Assembly: GCA_017165825.1 (NCBI GenBank)
Contig: CM029369.1
Location: 98,330-162,329, forward strand
Reading direction: 5' to 3'
Source: Hepsetus odoe
Lineage: Eukaryota > Chordata > Actinopteri > Characiformes > Hepsetidae
Length of the DNA stretch: 64,000 nt
Below are positions 9,699 to 21,334 of the stretch, one piece after another; the stretch's first letter is position 1; each line of letters opens with the position of its first letter. Position numbers and translations under genes: made by a program. The notes beneath the pieces were generated by a model that searched no databases, had not been told where the DNA came from, and worked only from the letters and a program-made list of their open reading frames with translations.

Positions 9699-12091
9699 TG
9701 GCATCTACAGTGTCCAGCAGCAGGATGACCGGACACATGACAACAGTGAGAATCCCTGTTACAACTGGACATCAGTCTGTGACCCACACTGGATACATGA
9801 TCGGAACCAGAACCAAACAGGCCACCACTGCAAGCCCTGCAGGCACTATGTATACTGTGGATACTACAAGCACTATAGGCATTACAGTTAGTGCGGGCAC
9901 TACAGCCACTACAGGCACTGCAGACAGCATGAGCACTACTGGAACTATGGGCACTGTAGGCACCACACGCACTGCAGGCACTAGGCACTCCAGTGAAGCG
10001 GCGGCTTCTAATAGGAAATGGTTCACTCACACAATCCTTGCTGGACCTCATACCACAGGTCGTCACATCACAGGACCTCAAACCACAGGTCCTCACATCA
10101 CAGGACCTCAAACCACAGGACCTCACACCACAGGACCTCACATCACAGGTCCTCACACCACAGGTCGTCACATCACAGGTCCTCACATCACAGGACCTCA
10201 AACCACAGGTCCTCACATCACAGGTCCTCACACCACGGGTCCTCACATCACAGGTCCTCACATCACAGGTCCTCATACCACTGGATCTTACATCACAGGT
10301 CCTCATACCACAGGACCTCACATCACAGGTCCTTACACCACAGGACCTCACATCACAGGACCTCACACCACTGGACCTCACATCACAGGTCCTCATACCG
10401 CAGGACCTCACATCACAGGTCCTCACATCACAGACAAGCAGGAAATTGATTTGAGGACTGAGATGATGAATGAGATGAGGACTGAGATAAGGAATGCTGG
10501 AAACACATTTCTCACATTAACCCTCCAAACACTCCCGGATATTCACTCTGAAACGGATATTACCCATAACCCAAGAGTGAGCCGTGCTGCGGAGACCCCA
10601 TCACTTCCTGTTACTTCTGATCCTCAGACTGGGCTTTCAGTCACAAAGTCCTTCATTTCACAAAACCCCCCCCACACAACATCCAATCACACAATGTCCA
10701 CTGATACAGCAACCAACCACACAGTGTCCCACCACACAGCATCCCCCAATGCACCCACTGACCACACAGTGTCCCACCACACAGCATCCCCCAATGCAAC
10801 CACTGATCACACAGTGTCCCACCACACAGCATCCCCCAATGCAACCACTGATCACACAGTGTCCCACCACACAGCATCCCCCAATGCAACCACTGACCAC
10901 ACAGTGTCCCACCACACAGCGTCCCCCAATGCAACCACTGATCACACAGTGTCCCACCACACAGTGTCCCCCAATGCAACCACTGACCACACAGTGTCCT
11001 ACCACACAGCATCCCCCAATGCAAGCACTGACCACACAGTGTCCCACTACACAGCGTCCCCCAATGCAAGCACTGACCACACAGTGTCCCAACACACAGC
11101 GTCCCCCAATGCACCCACTGACCACACAGTGTCCCACCACACAGCAACCCCCAATGCAACCACTGACCACACAGTGTCCCACCACACAGCAACCCCCAAT
11201 GCAACCACTGACCAAACTGTGTCCCATCACACAGCGTCCCCCAATGAAACCACTGACCACACCGTGTCCCACCACACAGCGTCCCCCCATACAACAACCA
11301 TCCACACAATGTCCCACCATACAGCAACCAACCTCACAGTGACCCACCACACAGTGTCCCTCGATATGACAACTGACCACACAGTGTCCCAACACATAGT
11401 AACCAATTACACTGTGTCCCACCACACAACAATCAACCAAAAATTGTTCCAACACAAAGCATCCCCCCACACAACAACCAACCACATAGCAGCCCCCAAC
11501 ACAGCATCCCCCCACACAACAACCAACCACACAGTGTCCCACCTCACGGCCTCCTCACACACACCAATACCCTCAGCCCAGACTCTCTCAGTTACCAGCA
11601 AGTACACACACCTTAAAACAACCCTTAACACAGCTTCGCCCCACACAGCCCAAGGGACGTCAACACCTATACCAGCTTTAAACACACATCACACACTTCA
11701 CACACTTCACACACCTCAAAACCCTGACACAACTCTGATGCCAGCTAGGTCTACTTCCAAAATCTCCACACACCATCCTGAAGCAAATGCAACCAGTACC
11801 ACACACCCTGACCCTCCTCACACCTTCACTACACCCCTTGTCTCCACCATCTCCTCCACAGTCTCCACCATCTCCCACACCTTCTCTACCATCTCCACAA
11901 TGCCCACCATCACCACCAGCTTCCCCACCACCACTAGCACTATGGCTCCAACTACCCCCTCCAGTCCAACAACAACTGTCCCTACAACTGCACACACCAC
12001 TGCTGTTATTCTGACTACAGTGCCAACAACTGCCCCCTCAACAGCACCCTCTACTGCACATCTCACCAAACAGCCCACCACCACGCCTCAG
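9699..12091 (+). CDS. ptprb: ptprb exon 3: mucin-like Thr/Ser/His-rich domain
   Basis: A 2393-base exon, open throughout, entered in phase 1 and left in phase 0, encodes 797 codons rich in T, S, P and H. Three parts are visible. The first is a T/G/A-rich lead (9699-10040). The second is about 26 copies of a five-residue repeat G-P-H-(T/I)-T (15 bp, 10047-10437). After a short unique stretch come about 12-13 copies of a 45-bp unit encoding SPNATTDHTVSHHTA with variation (about 10739-11320), then a looser PTS-rich tail. Dense O-glycosylation of an extended stalk is expected. NAT and NET give N-glycosylation sequons. The donor is CTCAG|GTGAGT at 12092. The antisense strand is also largely open because of the repeats, which has no meaning. 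Confidence 0.85.
10047..10437 (+). repeat. Coding 15-bp tandem repeat (GPHTT/GPHIT)
   Basis: About 26 units such as GGACCTCACACCACA, alternating between two variants so that a 30-bp higher-order period is visible. It lies inside the mucin exon and keeps frame because 15 is divisible by three. Confidence 0.9.
10739..11320 (+). repeat. Coding 45-bp tandem repeat (SPNATTDHTVSHHTA)
   Basis: Twelve to thirteen units of exactly 45 bp with few differences between neighbours. This implies recent unequal exchange. All units stay in frame. Confidence 0.9.
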
Positions 12092-12439
12092 GTGAGTAAC
12101 ACACATGCAGTTGTGGGAATGCACAAATTTTGGTTAAGATTCAAAACCAAGACTACCAGTATCGTTACTGATACAGATACTTCCATACTGATACTAATAC
12201 CAGTATTGACAGCTGATACTGTTACATATCCTAACATTGTTGCCAATAATGACTCAAGTTTTAAAAACTAGCTTAAGTTTAGTGAGAATCTGCCTCATCT
12301 TTATGTTTTTAAAGGAGTCTCTGTAAAACTGCAGCACACAGTCAAAAATGACCACAAAGCACTTCAAACCATGTGGACCTTTTTGGATGTAACACTGTGT
12401 TGTGGTATTCTGTATCGTGTGTATATTAATAATGTCATA

Positions 12440-12815
12440 TGTGTGGAACAATATAGTAAAATATTGTGCAGTACAGTAAAGTATTATGTGGTACAGTAGT
12501 ACAGTAGTAGTTGTATAGTGTAATATAGTACAATGCAGTATTGCAATTATAGTGCAGTAGAGTACAGTACAGTATTGTAATTATAGTACAATAGAGTACA
12601 ATGCAGTATTGCAATTATAGTGCAGTAGAGTACAATACAGCACTGTAATTATAGTGCAGCAGAGTACAGTACAGTATTGTAATTATAGTACAATAGAGTA
12701 CAATACAGTATTGTAATTATAATGCAGTAGAGTACAACACAGTATTGTAATTATAGTGCAGCAGAGTACAGTACAGTATTGTAATTATAGTACAATAGAG
12801 TACAATACAGTAATT
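12440..12815. repeat. 34-bp minisatellite in ptprb intron 3
   Basis: Tandem units built around AATTATAGTGCAGTAGAGTA spaced 34 bp apart, about 11 copies with alternating variants. The last unit ends about 60 bp before the acceptor of the next exon. Confidence 0.85.
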
Positions 12816-12872
12816 CTGTATTTAAAGCAGTTTTCTGGTTTATATCCCTCTTATTCCTTATTCTGCTCTCAG

Positions 12873-13134
12873 CTGGACACAGCAGCAGTGAAATGTGAGG
12901 TGAACCGGACTGAAGTGGTTACCGGGACAGACTGGGCCGTGCTGAGTTTCTCTGGCCCTGAACAGCCCTGTGTGTTCAGTGTGCTTGAGCGAAGTGGCCG
13001 ATTAACAAACTGCACACACACCAACATACACACACACACCTGCACACTGGACCACTTAACGCCAGGAACTGCCTACAATGTGGAAATAATCTCCCAGAGC
13101 GGCGGGCAGCGGCTCACCATCTCACTGCAGACGG
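12873..13134 (+). CDS. ptprb: ptprb exon 4: FN3 domain 1
   Basis: The exon has acceptor TTCTGCTCTCAG, enters in phase 0 and leaves in phase 1 at ACGG|GTACAG. It encodes about 87 residues with the FN3 signature LTPGTAYNVEIISQSGG (strands F and G) and a diverged B strand WAVLSFSGP. Sequons NRT and NCT are present. It is the least typical domain of the array and the only one entered in phase 0, as fits its place after the mucin exon. Confidence 0.85.
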
Positions 13135-13211
13135 GTACAGTTTTACTCTCAGTTACACTCTGATGTTGTGAGCAGTTGAAATAGGAATCTGTTTTTGTGA
13201 AACACAGCTCA

Positions 13212-13425
13212 ACACACAAACACAACAAAATTCAACCTCTGCATTTCACCCATACACACACTGTGCAGCAGAGGGCGGCTATTTAAAGCACCCAGGAGCA
13301 GTGATTGGGACAGTACCTTGCTCAAGGGTACCTCAGGGCAACCTATAGGTCTGGGATTTGGACTCATGACCTTCCAATCCTGGGGCAACTCCCTAACCAC
13401 TAAACCAGAGCTGCAGTTGTATAGT
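13212..13425 (-). repeat. SINE, family 2, minus orientation
   Basis: The reverse complement of family 2 is seen as CAAAATTCAACCTCTGCATT, ACCTTGCTCAAGGGTACCTC and a final CCCTAACCACTAAACCA (A box side). It directly precedes the satellite. Confidence 0.75.
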
Positions 13426-13427
13426 GT

Positions 13428-16400
13428 TGTTTTGAGTGGTTGTGAAGGTTTGTTGTGGGAGGTTGTACAGTGTTATGGTTGGTTGTGCAGTGTTTTTGTG
13501 AGCAATTGTGCAGTGCTGTTTGGTTGTGCAGTGAAGTTGTGAGTAGTTGTGCAGTGTTTTTGTGAGTAGTTGTGCTGTGTAGTTGTGAGTAGTTGTGCAG
13601 TGAAGTTGTGTATAGTTGTGCAGTGTAGTTGTATGTAGTTGTGCAGAGCTTTTGTGAGAAGTTGTGCAGTGTAATTGTATGTAGTTGTGCAGTGTTTTTG
13701 TGAGTAGTTGTGCAGTATTTTTGTGTGTAGTTGTGCAGTGTAGTTGTGAGTAGTTGTGCAGTGTAGTTGTGAGTGGTTGTGCAGTGTTTTTGTGTGTAGT
13801 TGTGCAGTGCTTTTGTGAGTGTTTGTGCAGTGTTTTTGTGTGTAGTTGTGCAGTGTAGTTGTGAGTAGTTGTGCAGTGTAGTTGTGAGTGGTTGTGCAGT
13901 GTAGTTGTGAGTAGTTGTGCAGTGTAGTTGTGTGTAGTTGTGCAGTGTTTTTGTGTGTAGTTGTGCAGTGTTTTTGTGTGTAGTTGTGCAGTGTAGTTGT
14001 GCAGTGTTTTTGTGTGTAGTTGTGCAGTGTTTTTGTGTGTAGTTGTGCAGTGTAGTTGTGAGCGGATGTGCAGTGTAGTTGTGTGTAGTTGTGTGTAGTT
14101 GTGCTGTGTAGTTGTGTGTAGTTGTGCAGTGTTTTTGTGTGTAGTTGTGCAGTGTAGTTGTGAGTGGTTGTGCAGTGTAGTTGTGTGTAGTTGTGCATTG
14201 TAGTTGTGTGTAGTTGTGCATTGTAGTTGTGTGTAGTTGTGCATTGTAGTTGTGAGTGGTTGTGCAGTGTAGTTGTATGTAGTTGTGCAGTGTAGTTGTG
14301 TGTAGTGCAGTGCAGTTGTGAACAGTTGTGCAGTGTAGTTGTGTGCAGTGCAGTGTAGTTGTGTGTAGTTGTGCAGTGTTGTTGTGTGTAGTTGTGCAGT
14401 GTAGTTGTGAGTGGTTGTGCAGTGTAGTTGTGTGTAGTTGTGCATTGTAGTTGTGTTCAATTGTGCAGTGTAGTTGTATGTAGTTGTGCAGTGTAGTTGT
14501 GTGTAGTGCAGTGTAGTTGTGAGTAGTTGTGCAGTGTTTTTGTGAGTAGTTGTGCAGTGTAGTTGTACCTAGTTGTGCAGTGTAGTTGTGTGTAGTGTAG
14601 TGTAGTTGTGAGCAGTTGTGCAGTGTAGTTGTGAGTAGTTGTGCAGTGTAGTTGTGTATAGTTGTGCACTGTAGTTGTGTGTAATTGTGCAGTGTAGTTG
14701 TGAGTGATTGTGCAGTGTAGTTGTGTGTAATTGTGCAGTGTAGTTGTGTGTAGTTGTGCAGTGTAGTTGTATGTAGTTATGCAGTGTTTTTGTGAGTAGT
14801 TGTGCAGTGTAGTTGTGAGTGGTTGTGCAGTGTTTTTGTGTGACGTTGTGCAGTGTTATTGTGAGTGATTGTGCAGTGTTTTTGTGTGTAGTTGTGCAGT
14901 GTTTTTGTGAGTGGTTGTGCAGTGTTTTTGTGTGTAGTTGTGCAGTGTAGTTGTGAGTAGTTGTGCAGTGTAGTTGTGAGTGGTTGTGCAGTGTAGTTGT
15001 GTGTAGTTGTGCAGTGTAGTTGTGTGTAATTGTGCAATGTAGTTATAAGTGGTTGTGCAGTGTAGTTGTATGTAGTTGTGCAGTATAGTTGTGTGTAGTG
15101 CAGTGTAGTTGTGAGTAGTTGTGCAGTGTAGTTGTGTGTAGTTGTGCAGTGTAGTTGTGAGTGGTTGTGCAGTGTAGTTGTGTGTAGTTGTGCATTGTAG
15201 TTGTGTGTAATTGTGCAGTGTAGTTGTGAGTGGTTGTGCAGTGTATTTGTATGTAGTTGTGCAGTGTAGTTGTGTGTAGTGCAGTGTAGTTGTGAGTGGT
15301 TGTGCAGTGTAGTTGTGTGTAGTTGTGCATTGTAGTTGTGTGTAATTGTGCAGTGTAGTTGTGAGTGGTTGTGCAGTGTTTTTGTATGTAGTTGTGCAGT
15401 GTAGTTGTGTGTAGTGCAGTGTAGTTGTGAGTGGTTGTGCAGTGTAGTTGTGTGTAGTTGTGCATTGTAGTTGTGTGTAATTGTGCAGTGTAGTTGTGAG
15501 TGGTTGTGCAGTGTTTTTGTATGTAGGTTTGCAGTGTAGTTGTGTGCAGTGCAGCGTAGTTGTGCAGTGTAGTTGTGTGTAGTTGTGCAGTGTTTCTGTG
15601 TGTAGTTGTGCAGTGTAGTTGTGAGTGGTTGTGCAATGTAGATGTGTGTAGCTGTGTGTAGTTGTGCAGTGTTTTTGTGTGTAGTTGTGCAGTGTAGTTG
15701 TGAGTAGTTCTGCAGTGTAGTTGTGAGTGGTTGTGCAGTGTAGTTGTGTGTAGTTGTGCATTGTAGTTGTGTTCAATTGTGCAGTGTTTTTGTGTGTAGT
15801 TGTGCAGTGTAGTTGTGAGCGGATGTGCAGTGTAGTTGTGTGTAGTTGTGAGTTGTGTGCAGTGCAGTGTAGGTGTGCAGTGTAGTTGTGTGTAGTTGTG
15901 CAGTGTTTTTGTGTGTAGTTGTGCAGTGTAGTTGTGAGCGGATGTGCAGTGTAGTTGTGAGTGGTTGTGTAGTTGTGCAGCGTAGTTGTGTGTAGTTGTG
16001 CAGTGTAGTTGTGAGTGGTTGTGCAGTGTAGTTGTGTGTAGTTTTGCAGTGTTTTTGTGTGTAGTTGTGCAGTGTAGTTGTGTGTAGTTGTGCAGTGCTT
16101 TTGTGAGTAGTTGTGCAGTGTAGTTGTGAGTGGTTGTGTAGTGTAGTTGTGTGTAGTTATGTGCAGTGCAGTGTAGTTGTGAGTGGTTGTGTAGTGTAGT
16201 TGTGCAGTGCAGTTGTGAGTGGTTGTGTAGTGTAGTTGTGTGTAGTTGTGCATTGTAGTTGTCTGTAATTGTGCAGTGTAGTTGTGAGTGGTTGTGTAGT
16301 GTAGTTGTGTGTAGTTGTGTGCAGTGCAGTGTAGTTGTGCAGTGTATTTGTGTGTAGTTGTGCAGTGCAGTTGTGAGTGGTTGTGCAGTGTAGTTGTGAG

Positions 16401-16885
16401 TAGTTGTGCTGTGTAGTTGTGAACAGTTGTGCAGTGTAGTTGTACCTAGTTGTGCTGTGTAGCTGTTTGTAGTGCAGTGTAGTTGTGAGTTGTTGTGCAG
16501 TGTAGTTGTGAGTAGTTGTGCAGTGTAGTTGTGAATGGTTGTGCAGTGTAGTTGTGTGTAGTTGTGCATTGTAGTTGTGAGTGATTGTGCAGTGCAGTTG
16601 TGAGTAGTTGTGCAGTGTTGTATGTAGTTGTGCAGTGTTCTTGTGAGTAGTTGTGCAGTGTTGTTGTGAATAGTTGTTCTGTGTAGTTAGTGTAGTTGTG
16701 CAGTGTAGTTGTGAGTGGTTGTGCAGTGTTTTTGTGTGTAGTTGTGCAGTGTAGTTGTGTGTAGTTGTGCAGTGTAGTTGTGTGTAGTTGTGCAGTGCAG
16801 TTGTGAGTGGTTGTGCAGTGTAGTTGTGTGTAGTTGTGCAGTGTAGTTGTGTGTAGTTGTGCAGTGTTGTGTAGTTGTGCAGTGT
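13428..16885. repeat. 23-bp satellite array, about 3.46 kb
   Basis: About 150 tandem units of a 23-bp motif such as TGCAGTGTAGTTGTGTGTAG followed by TTG. Frequent variants carry GTTTTTGTGTG, GTAGTTGTGAG or a short deletion (GTAGTGCAG). The motif has no stop codon in any of the three minus-strand frames, so long false reading frames of HNYTQLHCTT type appear. It ends at ATCATGGACCAATTATACAT. Confidence 0.95.
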
Positions 16886-17404
16886 ATCATGGACCAATTA
16901 TACATTCATTACAGGGCAGAACAATAAATTGAAGGAAGATTTGGGTCCTTTAACGCTGTTTATAATGATGTGTATTATTTAATATGTGAGTATTTCTGTG
17001 TAATTGATGGCAGGGTTGCTGTAGTCTGTGCATAAAGAGATGATTATATAAAACTGTTTTCTGCTGTTCTGGCTCCAGACTGAGCTCGGGTTACGTATAT
17101 GTAAAGTATGAGACGTTGCTGTTATTTCTGTTTTTTCTGGTGGACGTTTTTGTTCTTTTATTGATGAATCAGACCGAGTGCAGGGCAACGTGTCTTTAAG
17201 TGTTTACTTCCAGAAGGTTCTCTCTTTCCAGTTGTTTCCCTCCCCATTGTTGCGTCATTCCAGCGGATGCAGGAGGCCCCTGTGTTTCCTTCTGGATGGG
17301 GATGAACTGAACACACACACACACACACACATTCGACCTCTGTGTTTCTTTAAGGAACTTCTGCAGCCTCTCAGTGGGGCTGAGGTCTCTGTGGGCAGAG
17401 TGAC

Positions 17405-17635
17405 GGGACATCAGAGTCCATCTAACAGAGTCAGAGTTCATCTGACAGAGTCAGAGTCCGCCCGACAGGCTGGTTCCATGCAATAGAGTCAAAATCTGTC
17501 TAATAAAGTCAGTGTTTAATAGAGTAAGAGTCCATCTGATAGAGTCAGAATCTGTATAATAGAGTCAGTGTCTGCTTGATAGAGTCGGTGTCCATCTGAT
17601 AGAGTCAGTGTTCGTCTAATGAATTCAGAGTGTGT
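17405..17635. repeat. Degenerate AGAGTCAG-type minisatellite
   Basis: Irregular repeats of AGAGTCAGAGTCCATCTGAT with variants, roughly 20-29 bp apart. The simple pattern explains the open frames found across it. Confidence 0.6.
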
Positions 17636-18299
17636 ATAATCTGAGTTGAACTGATCTGAGGTCCAGATTCTTTGTTCCTCTGATTCTTCTGACTGGTCAT
17701 GCTGGTGCTCCATTTCCATGGAGATGTCCCTGTTGGAGATGAACGCAGCTTGAGTCTGAAAAGCTGAAACAATCTTATCTACCTCCTCAATCTGCTCCTC
17801 CAATGCTTTTCATTACAGCACAAAGAGAGGAAGCTCTCTGTCCTCCGGTGTCCCTTCAAGTGGAGTAACGGCTACTCGTCATTCCTGCTTTTTCCTGTTT
17901 TTGTGCTACATTTTTATGGTGTTGTCCAGGCAATCTCTATCAGCAGAAGTGTGCACAGGGTTTAGGCCAGTCCTTCTCACATCCAGTCCTGAAAAGACCC
18001 CCATTTGAGCAGGACAGAAATGGCCATGTCTTTTCATTCAGTTTCCTTCCACTGTAAAGTCCTTTGTGTGAGACATTGGTGTTTTAGTGGTTTTTGTTTT
18101 TGGAGACTGAGACTGAGAGCTGAACTCTTTCTAGCTGCCAGTTGTTTCCTGTAAAGTTTCTGTGCCCAGATGACTGAACTGTTCTGACAGAACCAACTCT
18201 CTGTGTCTCTGTGTGTGAAGACCAGAGTGTCCAATGGGGTTCGAGCAGATTCCAACTGAAACATGAATTTGTGGGGCTAAACTGTGGGGCTAAACTCAA

Positions 18300-18465
18300 G
18301 AGGTCCCAGGTTTGAATCCCACCTCTGGCACTACCACCACTGGGTCCCTGAGCAAGACCCTGAACCCTGAGTGTCTCCAGGGGGGACTGTCCCTGTAATC
18401 AGGACATGGACGTCTCTCTGGAGAAGAGTCTGTTAAATGCCGTAAATGTAAATGTAATGTAAATG
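18300..18465 (+). repeat. SINE, family 1, head-truncated
   Basis: It starts at the B box (CAGGTTTGAATCCCACC) and runs through the core to a tail GTTAAATGCCGTAAATG with extra AATGTAAATG repeats. Confidence 0.75.
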
Positions 18466-18478
18466 TACTCTTATAATC

Positions 18479-18538
18479 ATCCATCCATCCATCCATCCAT
18501 CCATCCATCCATCCATCCATCCATCCATCCATCCATCT
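18479..18538. repeat. (CATC)n microsatellite
   Basis: About 15 CATC units, followed by two telomere-like CCCTAA units before the next SINE. Confidence 0.95.
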
Positions 18539-18551
18539 AACCCTAACCCAT

Positions 18552-18783
18552 CCAGGGGCAGCGGTGGCTTGGTGGTTAGGGAGTCGGCCACAGGATCTGA
18601 AGATTGTGGGTTCAAACCCCTTACCAGTAGATTGCCCTGAGGTACCCTTGAGCAAGGTACCGTCCCTGTCACTGCATGGTGTGTGTGTTTGTGCATGGGT
18701 TAAGTGCAGAGGTCCAATTTTGTTGTGGTTCACTGTGTGCTGTGCTGTGTCCTCACAATGACAAGAATAGGCACTTTCACATT
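18552..18783 (+). repeat. SINE, family 2 (complete copy)
   Basis: A GGGGCAGCGGTGGCTTGGTG head, a B box GGTTCAAACCC, and an end TGACAAGAATAGGCACTTTC. It is nearly colinear with the copy at 7717. Confidence 0.8.
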
Positions 18784-19214
18784 TCATCTGTCTATATAAA
18801 TTATGTGAAAATGGGTAAAAAACATGAGGAAAGTCTAATTTTCTACAATAGAAGCTTCACTTTAAAAGTGAATGTATCAGAGTGTCTGATCAGAAATGTG
18901 TCATTAGGGCCAGAAGCAGCTCCAGACACAGGAAACCAGAACTGCTTGCTCTTTTTAGGGCCCATGGTGTGGAGACAATAGAATAGACGTGAAAGGAATG
19001 TCCAGAATGTCCAGGACTGAATCCACTGTCTTTTGCGTCACTCACATAACTCCATGTTTAGGACGTTCTCATACTTATTTGGTTCATTTCCTGGAACTGA
19101 TGGCTGAACTGAAAAGTGAACCAACACCCTGGGACACTGTATGAATGGCAGTTCTTTAAGGGTTAATGGCTCCTTCTCCTGATGTTCAGGTCTGTTCTCT
19201 GCTCTGATCTGCAG

Positions 19215-19472
19215 CCCCATCGGAGGTGACTGGATTGCAGCTCTTTGCCTCCGACACTCAGATCAGCGCTTCCTGGCAGCCTGGGCCGGGCCAGAGAGAC
19301 CGATTCTGGATAATCTTGAGTCATGGAGCTGAGCTGGTCCAAAAGCAGGAGCTTGGCAAATCAGTCACATCCTGCACTGTTTCTGATCTCACACCCGGAA
19401 CTTCCTACACCATCACCATGGTAACAGAAGCAGGCGGGAAACAACAGAACACATCTAAAGATGTTCAGACAG
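19215..19472 (+). CDS. ptprb: ptprb exon 5: FN3 domain 2
   Basis: An exon of 258 bases, phase 1 to 1, with acceptor CTGATCTGCAG and donor GACAG|GTGAAT. FN3 marks are ISASWQPGPGQRDRF in strands B-C and LTPGTSYTITMVTEAGG in strands F-G. Confidence 0.92.
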
Positions 19473-20029
19473 GTGAATCTGTGTCTTCTGTGCCAAGAAG
19501 AAGGTTTTTGTTTTTGTGGAGAAATAATTTGTTAATGGAAATAAAGCAGAAATGTAGAGGCTTGAGGGAGGTGTGTGTGTGAGGACTGAGGGACTGTGTG
19601 TAAATGTGTGAAGGAGTGTGTTTAAGGAATGGAGTTTCTGAATAAGGAGTGGTTGATTGGGAGGAACTAGTCACTGACTGTATGGTTCTGAAAGTCTGTT
19701 ATCTAGAATCATGAAGTACACAGCACAGTCACTGGAACACAGGTTTAGCTGATTGAGGACTCCTAATTGTTCTCAAACTTTCCCATCATCTGTTTAATTT
19801 TTTCTATTAATCAAAATTCTTAGAAAATCTAATTGTGCAGTGTTTACAGTGTTTACTTTTACTGAGCTGCTTGTCCTGATTAGGGTACCAGAGTCTAGAG
19901 TCTGTCCCAGTTCTAACAGGGTGCTAGGAAGGCTCTAACAAGGCTAGGAAACTGTTCTCTGTATCTCACTGTCTCTCTCTCTCTCTCTGTCTTTGTGTAT
20001 GTCTGTCTGTCTCACTTTCTCTCTCTCAG

Positions 20030-20290
20030 TCCCTCCACCAGTCCATCAGTTGCAGGTGTGTAACAGTGGAGAGAAGTCTGTGTGTGTCAGGTGGCGCCCC
20101 CCGGTGGGTGAGTGGGATGGATACACTGTCCTGCTGAAAGATGGGGAAGAATATATAAAGAGAAAATCCCTGAACAGAGAGATGAAGGAGTGCAGCTTCA
20201 GTGACCTCACACCTGGACAGCAGTACACTGTCACCGTGGTAACAAACAGTGGGGAACTCAACAGCTCAGCCTCTGTCATGACACGTACCT
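20030..20290 (+). CDS. ptprb: ptprb exon 6: FN3 domain 3
   Basis: An exon of 261 bases, phase 1 to 1, with acceptor TCTCTCTCAG and donor ACCT|GTAAGT. It shows VRWRPPVGEWDGYTVLL and LTPGQQYTVTVVTNSG. Confidence 0.93.
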
Positions 20291-20477
20291 GTAAGTTATA
20301 CACCTGCCTTCATACCTGTCCTCACACCTTTCTTTATACCTGTCTTCACACCTGCTGACACACTATTCACACTATTTAAGGTGTAACAAGAAATTGGCAA
20401 ATAGGAAAAAGCAGCAGAAACCAGTGGACAACTAAAAGTGGAGAAAAAAAGAAATCAGACAAATTCGGTGTTTTTTT

Positions 20478-20485
20478 TGTGTGTG

Positions 20486-20548
<63 letters not shown>

Positions 20549-20549
20549 C
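20478..20549. repeat. (GT)n tract
   Basis: GT repeats interrupted by TTTG. They run to the acceptor of the next exon and form part of its pyrimidine/GT-rich approach. Confidence 0.9.
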
Positions 20550-20552
20550 TAG

Positions 20553-20819
20553 TCCCAGCAGGTGTTTCCTGGTTGAATGTGAGTAATGAGGGCTGGACAG
20601 ATGCTCTGCAGGTGAACTGGGTGAAGGCGGAGGGACAGGTTGAGTCATATCGCCTGCTGCTGATCCTCGACAGTGTCGTTATCAGGAACGAGACTGTTCC
20701 TGCTCGCGCTACCTCCTTCCACTTCCAGAACCTGAAGTCAGGTGCCCTCTACAGGGTAGTGGTGACCACAGTGTGCAGGGGGACATCCTCCAGGCAGAGT
20801 GTGGCTGAAGGACGCACAG
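20553..20819 (+). CDS. ptprb: ptprb exon 7: FN3 domain 4
   Basis: An exon of 267 bases, phase 1 to 1, with acceptor GTGTGTGTCTAG and donor CACAG|GTGAGA. It shows LQVNWVKAEGQVESYRLLL and LKSGALYRVVVTTVCRG. The acceptor lies directly after a GT repeat and lacks a good pyrimidine tract. Confidence 0.92.
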
Positions 20820-21334
20820 GTGAGAGTGTGTCACACCTCAATTACACACTTTCACTCCTCTGTACCTCCTCTGTTCTTCAGTGTCTGAAGAGCGTTCAAA
20901 GTCCACTGACCCTAGTTCCAGCTGTTCACCCATAACGTACTTTAGCCCTACCCATTCAACTACAACACTGAGGCTCCGCCTACTCACCTTTGAGGTGAGG
21001 TGGATGCAGAATGAAGTACCTGACAACAAAAAAATGATGAGCAGAAGATGGATTTGTTAAGGGATCCTCATCCATGTTTTTTTTTACTCTTATCAAGAAT
21101 AACAGGAATATTCCTGGAATTTTTAGGAAGTCCTAAACATGAGGAATGTCCTGCTGGGCTGCAGTAGGTCTGAGAGGATGTTGTTTTGTTTGAGATGTGA
21201 ACTCACTCCACTCTGAAAAAACCCCTGATTATTAACTTTAACTGCAGAGTGAAATTCTGAACCTTATACACTTCACACTTCTTCTACAGTACACACTGTA
21301 TACTTTCTCTTTCTTTTCCTTCTTTATTATCCGG

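Larger units (their letters stand above)
13135..19214 (+). other. ptprb intron 4 (6.1 kb, satellite-rich)
   Basis: A large intron mostly made of a 23-bp satellite, with two family-2 SINEs, one family-1 SINE piece, a (CATC)n tract and an AGAGTCAG-type minisatellite near 17405-17630. No further exon was recognised inside it. Confidence 0.75.

Noticed and set aside
10047..10437. CRISPR-like regular repeat
   Set aside because: Units are contiguous without spacers, in frame within an exon, in vertebrate DNA.
9596..11542. Antisense and alternate-frame ORFs across the mucin exon
   Set aside because: Shadows of the 15-bp and 45-bp tandem repeats. The + frame fits both splice phases.
13393..16905. 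Very long minus-strand reading frames (up to 508 codons, HNYTQLHCTT type)
   Set aside because: They are produced by a 23-bp satellite without stops in three frames. All frames are open at once and no gene structure surrounds them.
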